Positions 16,558 through 26,447 of a stretch of DNA of 64,000 bases are shown here, one piece after another. Numbering within the stretch: position 1 is the first letter of the stretch; each line of letters begins with the position of its first letter. Under the pieces are notes generated by a model. It was not told where the DNA came from, searched no databases, and was given only the letters and a program-made list of their open reading frames with translations. The translations under genes were made by a program, and so were the position numbers. Origin of the DNA: Enterobacter kobei (GTDB lineage: Bacteria; Pseudomonadota; Gammaproteobacteria; Enterobacterales; Enterobacteriaceae); assembly GCF_018323985.1 (NCBI RefSeq), contig NZ_AP024590.1, forward strand, positions 1,860,001 through 1,924,000, given 5' to 3'.

Positions 16558-19500
16558 ATGAAGAAAAAAACTGCCAGTAAATTCGATAAGTCAATACATC
16601 CGAGAACGTCGCTTTTTAATAAAAAATTGGAGGAAATCTCTACCTTTATATCAAGCAATCCTGATAAAGCACTAACTTTGGCAAGCCAGTTAGTTAAGGA
16701 AGATGAAAGTAATCCACATTTATGGCTGCTTATAGCAAAAGTGTACCACAAACTCGGTAAATTCTTAGCAGCTGAAAACAGTGTAAACAATGCGCTTGAC
16801 ATTACGCCTAATAGTAATGAGGCAATTCTAACTAAAGTTGATATTTTATATGCATCGGACCGCTATGAAGAAGCCTCTGAGGTCTTAAGTCAAGCCAGCC
16901 CTTTATTTGATAAAAAGAACTTACATACGTTATTAGGGTACAAGGCTTCTGTTTTTATAAAACAAAAAAAATATCAGCTTGCTATTGATATTTATCAGGA
17001 GTTGATTGCGACGCAACCAACTAATTGGCGTCATTGGAATAATTTGGGGATGATTTATCTTGATCTTGGTCGGTTTTCAGAAATGGATAATGCTTACCGT
17101 ATAAGTTCGGAACTGTCCGGAGAAATAAAAATCCCTTTTTATAACCGGATTGTTGGAGCTCATTATAACCCGACATCAACAGCTGAGAAAATCATTGAAC
17201 TCTGCAAGGAATGGCAGAATGCAAGTAAATTTAAAAAGGGATTGAAAGTTAACGGTAGAGTAAAGAAGAACAAAACATTACGTATTGGTATGATTTCCGA
17301 TGGTTTTCGAACACATCCTGTCGGAAATATGATTACGCTAGGATTAAGCTATATCGCTGAATCAGATATGGAATTTTACGCATACAGCACCAACTTTGTG
17401 AATGATCATGTCACGCAACGCATCAAAGGTTTTTGCAGTAAATGGCAGGTTATAGAAAATATTTCTGACTTGAGAGTAAGCAAAATTATACGCGATGATG
17501 AAATCGATATTCTCTTTGATCTTTGCGGTTATAACTCAAATAGTCGAATGGCGGTATTCCAGTTAAAACCGGCCCCAATACAAGTTAAATGGGTGGGAGG
17601 GTTGATAAGTAGCACTTGTCTTGAAACAATGGACTATCTGCTTAGTGATAAAATAGAGACTCCGCAAGGTGTTGATGCGCTATATACTGAAAAATTAATT
17701 CGATTACCTGATGACTATATATGCTATGAACCTCCTTTTTATCTGCCTGCGCTCAAGGATAGCCCAGTCAAAACCAAAGGTTATATTACTTTTGGATGCT
17801 TTAATAATGCATCAAAAATTAACGATACAGTACTTTATTATTGGTCGGGTATTCTTCATAAAGTGCAAGATTCAAGACTGTATATCAAAAGCTTTAACTT
17901 TGATGATAAATCTCTTTGTGAAAATGTATTAAATCGTTTGGAGGCCTTAGGAATAGCCCGAGATAGAGTGAGAATTGAAGGTAGTTCAACCCATGAGCAG
18001 TTATTGAGCTGCTACAATGATATTGATATTGCGCTTGATCCATGGCCTTATTCAGGTGGATTAACGACTTGTGAAGCAATGGCAATGGGGGTCCCGGTTG
18101 TAACATATCCTGGTCCGACATTTGCAGGACGACATTCTGCTACACATTTAGTAAATGCTGGAATGCCAGAACTGGTTGCTGAAAGCTGGGAACAGTATAT
18201 TAGTATTGCAGTAGGTTTGGCTAACGATGATGCTAGCCTCAATATAATCCGTAAGCATTTGCGAGAAATACTCCTGGCATCACCAGTTTGTAACGGTATT
18301 AAATTTGGTCAACATTTTTCTGACGCAATGCGTGCAATCTGGCAACGATACTGTGAAAATAAACAGCCAGAAGCACTTACACTTAATAATGATGCTCCTC
18401 CATATTTTCATGACGATATGCTACCTGTTGAATTACATCGACCAACGAGTAATAAGGTTAGCCGTGAATTTAAAGAGCATAATTCAGAATTTCACTTTCT
18501 CCTTAAGGGACGGGTAACTTTGGTTGATTACGGCGCCAGAATTGCACGTGGGACTAAATTAGCGTTTCTTAATTCTTTAAATGCATTTTCTTTTATAATC
18601 ATGGACATTAATGGTGATGTTAATGAAAATGAACTTCCCGTAAGAAAAGAAGCAATACATCATATTAAGCTACATGCTTTTAGTAATGGGGATGCTGTTT
18701 CAATTAATTTTTGCTTGGATCCAATGCTCACCAGTGATCTTAAGCCTATCACTAGACCAAACGAGAGGCAAATCGTCACCAGTTTACAGGCGCAAAGCTC
18801 ACAACTAGATGATTTTTTTGGTTCAAAAAGAGTGGACTGGTTTATTCTAGACAATAGATTCGATCTCTTAGCCGTATTTTCCTTTGGTAAAAATATATTA
18901 AATTCTTGTCTGATTTTAGATATAAAAATTTCATTTAATCCAACACATGAAGGGCAAATGTCCTTTGATGAAATTAAATGCTTGTTGAAGAGTTATGGTT
19001 TTGTTATGCACTCTTTAAGAAATATAGAGTATCGAACTGTGCATATTGACAGTAGTGAAAGTGATTCATCGCACAAAGAAATTAAATTTGCTGATGCATT
19101 ATTCATTCCGGAACAAAGCCATTTTGAAATGATGTCTGAACAACAGCGTGAAAAATTAGCATTTATTTTACATGTGGGTTATCAAATAACTGATACATCG
19201 TATGCACTATTGCTAATGAATTCGGTGGAGCGTGCGGATGAATTTATGGCTGTTGTTAAACAAAAAGAGATGTTATCTGACCAGGAGGTGGTTAAAAAAG
19301 AAACAGTTTCTCTTATTCCAGATATGCCACGGATGAGTATAGCAGAAAGAAATTTGTTTGAGCAATATGTTAAAAAGGCTATAGCTTATTACGAGTTTGG
19401 AAGTGGTGGTTCTACGAAATTAGCTACAAGGAACTCTATTGATGTTTATGGAGTTGAAAGCGATAAGCGCTGGGTTGATACTTTAAAAAAAGAAATTGGT

Positions 19501-19887
19501 CCAAAGTGCAAAGTAGAGTATGTCGACATAGGACCTACTAGAGAATGGGGTTATCCTGTCAGTACACAGTATAAAGAAAAGTTTCCTCTTTATAGTCAAT
19601 CAATTTTAAAATTTGAAAATGCGTTTGACTTTATTTTGATTGATGGACGTTTTCGCGTGGCTTGTACATTATGTGCCATACAGCATACTCTTGAAAAACA
19701 AGCAGATATTGAATCGGTATATATATTTATTCACGATTTCTGGGATAGACCAGACTACCATGTTGTACTGGAGTTTCTCGATGTTCATGAAGTCGCAGAA
19801 ACAGCAGGAGTATTCAGACTAAAAAAAGATATTGATCGGGTATTATTGACTGCTAAAATCCTGGAGTACAAATTTGTTGCAATATGA
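16558..19887 (+). CDS. TPR / OGT-like (GT41) glycosyltransferase fused to methyltransferase-like domains, probable flagellin modification enzyme
   Basis: A 1,109-residue multidomain protein. Residues about 1 to 215 are tetratricopeptide repeats (for example NWRHWNNLGMIYLDLGRF). Residues about 240 to 610 match the SPINDLY/OGT family GT41: LRIGMISDGFRTHPVGN, FGCFNNASKI near 413, and ALDPWPYSGGLTTCEAMAMG near 490 to 505 followed by a GRHSATHLV segment, the UDP-sugar binding core. Residues about 640 to 880 look like a degenerate FkbM-type methyltransferase fold (LVDYGARIARG). Residues about 935 to 1109 look like a second class I methyltransferase-like domain (YYEFGSGGSTKLAT, FDFILIDGRF, FIHDFWDRPDYH). 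The gene is clearly AT-rich against its neighbours, as expected for transferred DNA. Its place right after two flagellin genes suggests that it O-glycosylates flagellin Ser/Thr and may further modify the sugar; that is inference. Confidence 0.8.
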   Translation: MKKKTASKFDKSIHPRTSLFNKKLEEISTFISSNPDKALTLASQLVKEDESNPHLWLLIAKVYHKLGKFLAAENSVNNALDITPNSNEAILTKVDILYASDRYEEASEVLSQASPLFDKKNLHTLLGYKASVFIKQKKYQLAIDIYQELIATQPTNWRHWNNLGMIYLDLGRFSEMDNAYRISSELSGEIKIPFYNRIVGAHYNPTSTAEKIIELCKEWQNASKFKKGLKVNGRVKKNKTLRIGMISDGFRTHPVGNMITLGLSYIAESDMEFYAYSTNFVNDHVTQRIKGFCSKWQVIENISDLRVSKIIRDDEIDILFDLCGYNSNSRMAVFQLKPAPIQVKWVGGLISSTCLETMDYLLSDKIETPQGVDALYTEKLIRLPDDYICYEPPFYLPALKDSPVKTKGYITFGCFNNASKINDTVLYYWSGILHKVQDSRLYIKSFNFDDKSLCENVLNRLEALGIARDRVRIEGSSTHEQLLSCYNDIDIALDPWPYSGGLTTCEAMAMGVPVVTYPGPTFAGRHSATHLVNAGMPELVAESWEQYISIAVGLANDDASLNIIRKHLREILLASPVCNGIKFGQHFSDAMRAIWQRYCENKQPEALTLNNDAPPYFHDDMLPVELHRPTSNKVSREFKEHNSEFHFLLKGRVTLVDYGARIARGTKLAFLNSLNAFSFIIMDINGDVNENELPVRKEAIHHIKLHAFSNGDAVSINFCLDPMLTSDLKPITRPNERQIVTSLQAQSSQLDDFFGSKRVDWFILDNRFDLLAVFSFGKNILNSCLILDIKISFNPTHEGQMSFDEIKCLLKSYGFVMHSLRNIEYRTVHIDSSESDSSHKEIKFADALFIPEQSHFEMMSEQQREKLAFILHVGYQITDTSYALLLMNSVERADEFMAVVKQKEMLSDQEVVKKETVSLIPDMPRMSIAERNLFEQYVKKAIAYYEFGSGGSTKLATRNSIDVYGVESDKRWVDTLKKEIGPKCKVEYVDIGPTREWGYPVSTQYKEKFPLYSQSILKFENAFDFILIDGRFRVACTLCAIQHTLEKQADIESVYIFIHDFWDRPDYHVVLEFLDVHEVAETAGVFRLKKDIDRVLLTAKILEYKFVAI

Positions 19888-19974
19888 TAATGCAATGGCG
19901 CCACTTTTCCCGTGGCTAGCGAGCATGCCACGTAAAGACAGGTACAGAGAATTATTTTAGATTAAATTACTTCA

Positions 19975-20000
19975 GGCAACAGTGTTTGAACACTGTTGCC
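19975..20000 (+). terminator. Hairpin terminator after the glycosyltransferase gene
   Basis: A 12-bp perfect inverted repeat (GGCAACAGTGTT with AACACTGTTGCC) separated by TG, followed by TTCTTG. It lies between the AT-rich glycosyltransferase gene and the fliA promoter region and may mark the end of the inserted segment. Confidence 0.65.
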
Positions 20001-20133
20001 TTCTTGACATGTTACAAACCTTAATATGTACCCCAATTGTTAACAGGTTGATTTTATAGGGAATGCCCTATAACTCACTGCTAACTTTCAAATAACCCCC
20101 CATTTCACCCACTATTCATCCGATTAAAACCCC

Positions 20134-20160
20134 TCCAGAATCGGATAATCATGCCGATAA
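20134..20160 (+). promoter_or_regulatory. Sigma-28-type -10 element upstream of fliA
   Basis: GCCGATAA (20153 to 20160) is a perfect FliA -10 sequence 24 bp before the fliA start, matching the same position in E. coli. The -35 region is a poor match, so the promoter probably also depends on FlhDC with sigma-70. Confidence 0.45.
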
Positions 20161-20184
20161 CTCATTAACGCAGGGCTGTTTATC

Positions 20185-20904
20185 GTGAATTCAATGTATA
20201 CCGCTGAAGGTGTAATGGATAAACACTCGCTGTGGCAGCGTTATGTACCACTTGTGCGTCATGAAGCATTGCGCCTGCAGGTGCGTCTGCCGGCGAGTGT
20301 GGAACTGGACGATCTGCTACAAGCGGGCGGTATCGGTTTACTCAATGCAGTCGACCGGTACGACGCTCTGCAAGGAACGGCATTTACCACTTACGCAGTG
20401 CAGCGTATTCGTGGGGCGATGCTGGACGAATTGCGCAGCCGTGATTGGGTGCCGCGTAGCGTCCGGCGTAATGCCCGCGAAGTGGCACAGGCGATGGGAC
20501 AGCTGGAGCAGGAACTGGGGCGCAACGCGACGGAGACCGAGGTCGCGCAGCGACTGAGTATTCCTGTCGAAGAATATCGTCAGATGTTGCTCGATACCAA
20601 TAACAGCCAACTCTTCTCTTATGACGAGTGGCGGGAAGAGCATGGCGATAGCATCGAGCTGGTGACCGACGATCACCAGCAGGAGAACCCGTTACACCAG
20701 TTGCTGGAGAGCAATTTGCGCCATCGCGTGATGGAGGCTATTGAAGCCTTGCCGGAACGTGAGCAACTGGTCCTGACGCTGTACTACCAGGAAGAGCTCA
20801 ATCTTAAAGAGATTGGCGCGGTACTGGAAGTCGGAGAGTCGCGGGTGAGCCAGCTCCATAGCCAGGCCATTAAGCGCTTACGTACCAAGCTGGGTAAGTT
20901 ATAG
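20185..20904 (+). CDS. fliA: Flagellar sigma factor FliA (sigma-28)
   Basis: A 239-residue sigma factor for class 3 flagellar genes (fliC, fliD, motA, cheA operons). It starts with GTG in the conserved context and matches E. coli FliA nearly residue for residue. Region 2 (VELDDLLQAGGIGLLNAVDRYD, landmark only), region 3 and region 4 with the HTH (LNLKEIGAVLEVGESRVSQ) are intact. It is held inactive by FlgM until the hook is complete. It heads the fliA-fliZ-tcyJ group. Confidence 0.96.
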   Translation: MNSMYTAEGVMDKHSLWQRYVPLVRHEALRLQVRLPASVELDDLLQAGGIGLLNAVDRYDALQGTAFTTYAVQRIRGAMLDELRSRDWVPRSVRRNAREVAQAMGQLEQELGRNATETEVAQRLSIPVEEYRQMLLDTNNSQLFSYDEWREEHGDSIELVTDDHQQENPLHQLLESNLRHRVMEAIEALPEREQLVLTLYYQEELNLKEIGAVLEVGESRVSQLHSQAIKRLRTKLGKL

Positions 20905-20960
20905 GCACGTGTTTATCGCCTGAAGAATGCCGCACAACGTATTGACAACCAGGAGTTATC

Positions 20961-21512
20961 ATGACGGTGCAGCACGCTAAAAGACGGCCCTTAAGCCGCT
21001 ACCTGAAAGACTTTAAACACAGCCAGACGCATTGTGCGCATTGCCACAAACTACTCGACCGCATCACGCTGGTCCGCCGGGGCGAAATCGTCAACAAGAT
21101 TGCGATTTCGCGTCTCGACACCCTGCTGGATGAGGCCGCCTGGCAACAGGAACAGCAAGAGTGGGTTGCGCTATGTCGTTTCTGCGGCGATTTGCATTGC
21201 AAAGAGCAGAGCGATTTCTTCGATATCATCGGCTTTAAACAATACTTGTTTGAGCAAACCGAAATGAGCCACGGCACGGTGCGTGAATACGTCGTCCGCC
21301 TGCGCCGCCTTGGCAACCATCTCAAAGAGAATAATGTCTCCCATGACCAGCTGGCTGATGGCTTCCTTGATGAAGTCCTTGAGCCGTGGCTGCCCGTGAC
21401 CAGCACCAATAACTACCGAATTGCGCTGCGCAAATACGCCCAGTTCAAATCACAGTCACACTTTATGACCGCGCAGAAAATCGCGCCGCAGGCAACTTCT
21501 GATATATATTAA
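20961..21512 (+). CDS. fliZ: Flagella-linked regulator FliZ
   Basis: A 183-residue regulator. FliZ resembles the DNA-binding part of phage integrases and represses sigma-S-dependent promoters, pushing the cell to motility over curli. It lies 56 bases after fliA with AGGAG upstream of the ATG. The N-terminal Cys-rich part (HCAHCHK, CRFCGDLHC) is seen as in E. coli. Confidence 0.94.
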   Translation: MTVQHAKRRPLSRYLKDFKHSQTHCAHCHKLLDRITLVRRGEIVNKIAISRLDTLLDEAAWQQEQQEWVALCRFCGDLHCKEQSDFFDIIGFKQYLFEQTEMSHGTVREYVVRLRRLGNHLKENNVSHDQLADGFLDEVLEPWLPVTSTNNYRIALRKYAQFKSQSHFMTAQKIAPQATSDIY

Positions 21513-21598
21513 AAATGAATAACATGTAGCGTAGTGGTGTTTGACCAGCAGGCCCTGCACCATGCACTATCGTGAAAATTTTCTTATTCGGGGTGACT

Positions 21599-22399
21599 AT
21601 GAAACTAGTACAGTTAGGTCGTCAGGCGCTGATGGGTGTTATGGCCGTTGCGCTGGTAGCAGGTATGAGTGCGACAACGTTCGCGGCAGATAATGTGCTT
21701 AATAAAGTCAAAGAGCGCGGGACGTTACTGGTCGGTCTGGAAGGCACTTATCCGCCGTTCAGCTTCCAGGGTGATGATGGCAAACTGACTGGCTTCGAAG
21801 TGGAGTTCGCGCAGGAGCTGGCGAAGCACCTCGGTGTGAAAGCCGATCTGAAACCCACCAAGTGGGACGGCATGCTGGCGTCGCTGGACTCTAAACGCAT
21901 TGATGTGGTGATTAACCAGGTCACCATCTCCGATGAGCGTAAGAAAAAGTATGACTTCTCCACGCCGTACACCGTTTCGGGTATTCAGGCGCTGGTGAAA
22001 AAAGGCAACGAAAGCGGCATTAAAACCGCGGCCGATCTGAAAGGCAAAAAAGTCGGCGTGGGTCTGGGTACCAACTATGAAGAGTGGCTGCGTAAGAACG
22101 TACAGGGTGTGGACATTCGCACCTATGACGATGACCCGACCAAATATCAGGATCTGCGCGTAGGCCGTATCGACGCCATTCTGGTTGACCGCCTGGCGGC
22201 GCTGGATCTGGTGAAGAAAACCAAAGATACGCTGGCCGTTGCGGGCGATGCCTTCTCCCGTCAGGAAGCCGGTGTTGCGGTGCGTAAAGGCGACGAGGAT
22301 CTGCTGAAAGCCATTGATGCAGCCATTGCTGATATGCAGAAAGACGGCACCCTGAAAGCGCTGTCCGAGAAATGGTTTGGCGCTGACGTGACGAAATAA
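21599..22399 (+). CDS. tcyJ: Cystine-binding periplasmic protein TcyJ (FliY)
   Basis: A 266-residue solute-binding protein of the ABC uptake system TcyJLN for L-cystine. The frame opens at 21572, but the ATG at 21599 gives the E. coli length and a proper signal peptide ending ATTFAADN. SBP_bac_3 domain with ERGTLLVGLEGTYPPFS and GLGTNYEEWL. Terminator follows; the permease and ATPase genes lie after dcyD. Confidence 0.95.
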   Translation: MKLVQLGRQALMGVMAVALVAGMSATTFAADNVLNKVKERGTLLVGLEGTYPPFSFQGDDGKLTGFEVEFAQELAKHLGVKADLKPTKWDGMLASLDSKRIDVVINQVTISDERKKKYDFSTPYTVSGIQALVKKGNESGIKTAADLKGKKVGVGLGTNYEEWLRKNVQGVDIRTYDDDPTKYQDLRVGRIDAILVDRLAALDLVKKTKDTLAVAGDAFSRQEAGVAVRKGDEDLLKAIDAAIADMQKDGTLKALSEKWFGADVTK

Positions 22400-22418
22400 T
22401 CACCGACAGTTAACGAAA

Positions 22419-22445
22419 AAGGCGCTGATAAGAGCGCCTTTTTTA
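22419..22445 (+). terminator. Terminator after tcyJ
   Basis: Stem AAGGCGCT with AGCGCCTT, 6-base loop, then TTTTTATTTATTT. Confidence 0.88.
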
Positions 22446-22505
22446 TTTATTTCGCCGTACCGTGCATAATCAGTGAATGACTCGTTACATCGCACCGGAG
22501 ATTGC

Positions 22506-23492
22506 ATGTCCCTGCACAATTTAACCCGTTTCCCGCGCCTCGAATTTATCGGCGCGCCTACACCGCTGGAATACCTGCCGCGTCTTTCCGATCACCTGGG
22601 GCGCGAGATATTTATCAAGCGCGATGACGTGACGCCGATTGCCATGGGCGGCAACAAGCTGCGTAAGCTGGAGTTCCTCGCCGCCGATGCGCTGCGCGAA
22701 GGGGCCGATACGCTGGTCACCGCCGGTGCCATTCAGTCGAATCACGTGCGCCAGACGGCGGCGGTAGCAGCTAAGCTGGGGCTAAACTGCGTGGCACTGC
22801 TGGAAAACCCGATTGGCACACGCGCCGAAAATTACCTGTCCAACGGCAACCGTTTACTGCTCGATTTATTCAGCGCGCAAATTGAAATGTGCGATGCGCT
22901 GACCGATCCGGTGCGTCAGCTGGATGAACTGGCCACCCGCGTGGAAGCCCAGGGTTTCCGTCCCTATGTGATCCCCGTCGGCGGCTCTAACGCGCTGGGC
23001 GCGCTGGGTTATGTGGAAAGCGCGCTGGAAATTGCCCGTCAGTGCGAAGGGGCGGTAGAGATCGCCTCGGTGGTGGTCGCCTCTGGCAGCGCCGGGACAC
23101 ACGCCGGGCTGGCGGTGGGCCTCGGGCAGCTAATGCCGCAGGCGGAACTGATTGGCGTGACGGTGTCGCGCCGCGTGGCGGATCAACAGCCGAAAGTCGC
23201 CACGCTGGTACAGGAGCTGGATACGCTGCTCGAGGTGCAGACCCGCGCGGACATTGTGTTATGGGACGACTATTTTGCACCGTCATACGGCACACCGAAT
23301 CCGGAAGGGCTGGAGGCGGTGAAACTGCTGGCGCGTCTGGAAGGGATTTTGCTCGATCCGGTCTATACCGGCAAAGCCATGGCGGGCTTAATCGACGGTA
23401 TCAGCCAGAATCGCTTTAAAGATCAGGGACCGATTCTGTTTATTCATACGGGCGGCGCACCGGCGCTTTTCGCCTACCATCCCCACGTCTGA
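22506..23492 (+). CDS. dcyD: D-cysteine desulfhydrase DcyD
   Basis: A 328-residue PLP enzyme of the ACC deaminase/DcyD family that breaks D-cysteine into pyruvate, sulfide and ammonia. The ATG at 22506 with GGAGA upstream matches the E. coli start; the frame opens earlier at 22473. The PLP lysine lies in [10 protein letters not shown], and the phosphate-binding glycines in [15 protein letters not shown]. It is followed by tcyL after 21 bases. Confidence 0.95.
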   Translation: MSLHNLTRFPRLEFIGAPTPLEYLPRLSDHLGREIFIKRDDVTPIAMGGNKLRKLEFLAADALREGADTLVTAGAIQSNHVRQTAAVAAKLGLNCVALLENPIGTRAENYLSNGNRLLLDLFSAQIEMCDALTDPVRQLDELATRVEAQGFRPYVIPVGGSNALGALGYVESALEIARQCEGAVEIASVVVASGSAGTHAGLAVGLGQLMPQAELIGVTVSRRVADQQPKVATLVQELDTLLEVQTRADIVLWDDYFAPSYGTPNPEGLEAVKLLARLEGILLDPVYTGKAMAGLIDGISQNRFKDQGPILFIHTGGAPALFAYHPHV

Positions 23493-23513
23493 TTTGCGAA
23501 CAGAAGAACGATA

Positions 23514-24182
23514 ATGCAAGAAAGTATACAACTGGTGATCGACTCCGCGCCGTACCTGCTCCGCGGGGCAGTGTTTACGCTACAGCTCAGTATTGGCGGT
23601 ATGTTCTTTGGCCTGCTGCTGGGCTTTATTCTGGCCCTGATGCGCATGTCACCGCTGCTGCCGATCCGCTGGCTGGCACGATTTTACATCTCTGTTTTCC
23701 GCGGCACGCCGCTGATCGCGCAGCTGTTTATGATCTATTACGGGCTGCCACAGTTTGGTATTGAGCTGGATCCGATCCCGGCGGCGATGATTGGCCTGTC
23801 GCTTAACACCGCGGCCTATACCTCTGAAACGCTGCGCGCAGCGATTTCGTCCATTGATAAAGGCCAGTGGGAAGCGGCGGCCAGTATCGGCATGACGCCG
23901 TGGCAGACGCTGCGCCGGGCGATCCTGCCGCAGGCGGCGCGAGTCGCGTTACCCCCGCTGAGTAACAGTTTTATCAGCCTGGTGAAAGACACCTCGCTGG
24001 CGGCCACTATTCAGGTACCGGAGCTGTTCCGTCAGGCGCAGCTGATCACCTCCCGTACGCTGGAAGTGTTTACCATGTATCTGGCCGCGTCGCTGATCTA
24101 CTGGGTGATGGCGACGGTGCTGTCTGCGCTGCAAAACTATTTTGAAAATCAGCTTAACCGCCAGGAGCGTGATCCAAAATGA
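23514..24182 (+). CDS. tcyL: Cystine ABC permease TcyL (YecS)
   Basis: A 222-residue inner membrane permease of the His/Glu/Gln/Arg-type family with about five helices and the EAA loop (EAAASIGMTPWQTLRRAILPQA, landmark) that docks to the ATPase. It overlaps tcyN by four bases. With TcyJ and TcyN it imports L-cystine. Confidence 0.95.
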   Translation: MQESIQLVIDSAPYLLRGAVFTLQLSIGGMFFGLLLGFILALMRMSPLLPIRWLARFYISVFRGTPLIAQLFMIYYGLPQFGIELDPIPAAMIGLSLNTAAYTSETLRAAISSIDKGQWEAAASIGMTPWQTLRRAILPQAARVALPPLSNSFISLVKDTSLAATIQVPELFRQAQLITSRTLEVFTMYLAASLIYWVMATVLSALQNYFENQLNRQERDPK

Positions 24183-24931
24183 GTGCGATTGAAGTGAAAG
24201 ACCTGGTGAAAAAATTCCACGGCCAGACGGTGCTGCACGGGATTAATCTCGAGGTGGAAGAGGGCGAAGTGGTGGCGATTATCGGCCCCAGCGGCTCCGG
24301 TAAAACCACGCTGCTGCGCAGCATCAACCTGCTGGAACAGCCGGAAAGCGGCAGTATCCGGGTGGGGAAAATCGCCATTGATGCGGGGCGCTCCCTCAGT
24401 TCGCAGAAAGCGGCGATCCGGGAACTGCGTCAGCGGGTCGGCTTTGTTTTCCAGAGCTTTAATCTGTTCCCGCACCGTACGGTGCTGGAGAACATCATTG
24501 AAGGACCGGTGATCGTAAAGGGCGAAGCGAAAACCGAGGCTGCCACGCGCGCCCGTGAACTGCTGGCGAAAGTGGGGCTGAGCGGCAAAGAAACCAGCTA
24601 TCCCAAACGTCTGTCGGGCGGTCAGCAACAACGTGTGGCCATTGCCCGCGCGCTGGCGATGCGGCCGGACGTGATCCTCTTTGATGAGCCGACCTCGGCG
24701 CTTGATCCAGAACTGGTGGGCGAAGTGCTGAGCACCATTCGTCAACTGGCGCAGGAAAAGCGCACCATGGTCATCGTCACCCATGAAATGAGCTTTGCCC
24801 GCGACGTGGCCGATCGCGCCATCTTTATGGATGAAGGACGCATAGTGGAACAGGGGCCGGCAAAAGCCTTGTTTGCCGATCCACAGCAGCCGCGCACCCG
24901 CCAGTTCCTTGAGAAATTCCTCATGCAATAA
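24179..24931 (+). CDS. tcyN: Cystine ABC ATPase TcyN (YecC)
   Basis: A 250-residue ABC ATPase. Walker A GPSGSGKTT, signature LSGGQQQRVAIARAL, Walker B ILFDEPTSALD and the switch His (VTHEM) are all intact. It drives the TcyL permease for cystine uptake. The start overlaps the end of tcyL. Confidence 0.95.
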   Translation: MSAIEVKDLVKKFHGQTVLHGINLEVEEGEVVAIIGPSGSGKTTLLRSINLLEQPESGSIRVGKIAIDAGRSLSSQKAAIRELRQRVGFVFQSFNLFPHRTVLENIIEGPVIVKGEAKTEAATRARELLAKVGLSGKETSYPKRLSGGQQQRVAIARALAMRPDVILFDEPTSALDPELVGEVLSTIRQLAQEKRTMVIVTHEMSFARDVADRAIFMDEGRIVEQGPAKALFADPQQPRTRQFLEKFLMQ

Positions 24932-24937
24932 AGCGTA

Positions 24938-24960
24938 CAGGATCGCTTCAGGCGATCCTG
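24938..24960 (+). terminator. Hairpin after tcyN
   Basis: Stem CAGGATCGC with GCGATCCTG, then CTTAAATTTA. Likely end of the dcyD-tcyLN transcript. Confidence 0.65.
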
Positions 24961-25041
24961 CTTAAATTTATCTTAAGTTCGGCGGTTTGTTCGGGATCGC
25001 CGTTATTTTATTTGGTTATTAATAATTCTAAATATCTCTAA

Positions 25042-25062
25042 AGCGGTATTTTAAATACCGCT
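25042..25062. repeat. Perfect inverted repeat upstream of sdiA
   Basis: AGCGGTATTT and AAATACCGCT flank a single central T in the 280-base AT-rich gap between tcyN and sdiA. It could be a regulator site or a second hairpin; no T run follows. Confidence 0.4.
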
Positions 25063-25209
25063 ATTAATACCAAGATAACACCACGCAGCGGCAACAAATG
25101 TCGGATATTCCCCTGTGGGTCGTTATTTTGTATTTATAAATAAGTTTTATGTGTTAGCTTTACACATTCATAATAATGATGATAACGAACAGGGGTTCTA
25201 CCGGTATAT

Positions 25210-25932
25210 ATGCAGGAGACAGATTTTTTCACCTGGCGACGGGAGTTGCTGCATCTTTTTCAGGAGATGACATCAGCAGCAGAGGTTTATAAGGAGCTAC
25301 AGCGCCAGACGCAGCAGCTTGAATTTGATTACTTCTCACTTTGTGTGCGTCATCCGGTGCCGTTCACGCGACCTAAATTATCGCTGCAAACCACCTATCC
25401 AGAGGCATGGAAATCACATTATGTGGCAGAAAATTATTTCGCCATTGATCCGGTGTTGCGACCTGAAAACTTTATTCAGGGGCATCTGCCATGGAGCGAT
25501 CGCTTATTTATGGATGCACAGTCTTTATGGGACGGCGCCCGCGATCACGGTTTGCGCAAAGGCATTACCCAGTGTCTGATGTTGCCCAACCGGGCGATGG
25601 GATTCCTGTCTGTCTCACGTACCGATCTGCGCAGTAAGATGCGCCCGGACGAAGAGATTGAACTGCGGTTACAGTTTCTGGTGCAGATGAGTTTACTGAC
25701 GTTAAGCAAGCTGAATGATGCCACGGTGGCCGCGCCGGAGATGAAGTTCAGTAAGCGCGAGCGTGAAATTTTGAAGTGGACGGCGGAAGGGAAGACCTCG
25801 GCTGAGATTGCCATGATCCTGTCCATCTCGGAAAACACGGTGAACTTTCACCAGAAGAACATGCAGAAAAAATTCAATGCGCCCAATAAGACGCAGATAG
25901 CCTGTTACGCCGCGGCGACCGGGTTTATCTGA
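25210..25932 (+). CDS. sdiA: LuxR-type regulator SdiA
   Basis: A 240-residue quorum-sensing receptor with an N-terminal acyl-homoserine-lactone binding domain (about 20 to 165; WxxxY-type residues in EAWKSHYVAENYFAIDPVL) and a C-terminal LuxR HTH (FSKREREILKWTAEGKTSAEIA, landmark). No luxI-type gene is near, as usual for enteric bacteria that listen to other species. It precedes uvrY as in E. coli but is separated by yecF on the other strand. Confidence 0.95.
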   Translation: MQETDFFTWRRELLHLFQEMTSAAEVYKELQRQTQQLEFDYFSLCVRHPVPFTRPKLSLQTTYPEAWKSHYVAENYFAIDPVLRPENFIQGHLPWSDRLFMDAQSLWDGARDHGLRKGITQCLMLPNRAMGFLSVSRTDLRSKMRPDEEIELRLQFLVQMSLLTLSKLNDATVAAPEMKFSKREREILKWTAEGKTSAEIAMILSISENTVNFHQKNMQKKFNAPNKTQIACYAAATGFI

Positions 25933-26002
25933 GGGGCATTACGTTTCGCGTGTCGAGCGTTAGACCGGCTGACGGAGCAGTTCACTGCCAGCCGGTATCC
26001 CA

Positions 26003-26227
26003 TCACTGACGGTAAGCCTGTTTAATCTGCTTAACCGTAGCGGCAAAAACGTCAGCCTGAGCCGTATCTTCCATCTGTGCAATCTGCTTTTCCAGCTTCA
26101 GGATCACCCGGCCTGCGTCCGCCTGGCCCATCGCCTGTAACATCAGGGTTACCAGTGCTTTCATGCAGGAGACTTCCTGAGCCAGTTCATGGCCATTTTC
26201 GGCAGTGGTAAAATCGGGTGTGTTCAT
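26003..26227 (-). CDS. yecF: Small conserved protein YecF (DUF2594)
   Basis: A 74-residue helical protein of unknown function. The frame opens further upstream, but the ATG at 26227 with GAGGA six bases before it gives [17 protein letters not shown], the E. coli YecF start. It is convergent with sdiA. Confidence 0.88.
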   Translation of the reverse strand: MNTPDFTTAENGHELAQEVSCMKALVTLMLQAMGQADAGRVILKLEKQIAQMEDTAQADVFAATVKQIKQAYRQ

Positions 26228-26345
26228 GTAACGTCCTCGGTATGTAACAGCGCCTGAATGCGCCTGTGAATGTGAAGGCGGCGGAGTATACCACAAGGCC
26301 GCGCAAAAATAGCAGTGCTTGTTTTTTGATCGTTATTGTTGTCGC

Positions 26346-26372
26346 TTATCATTTCAAAGGCAAAAATGATAA
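26346..26372. repeat. Inverted repeat TTATCATTT-N9-AAATGATAA
   Basis: Two 9-bp arms with a 9-base centre. The A/T composition recalls Fur-type or other dimeric regulator sites, but the match is not specific. Confidence 0.45.
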
Positions 26373-26447
26373 CCGGAATAATTATGTGTTACACAATATA
26401 TGTTTATAGTCGGTATCTTACTGGTTAAATATTGTAAAAAAACTCGG

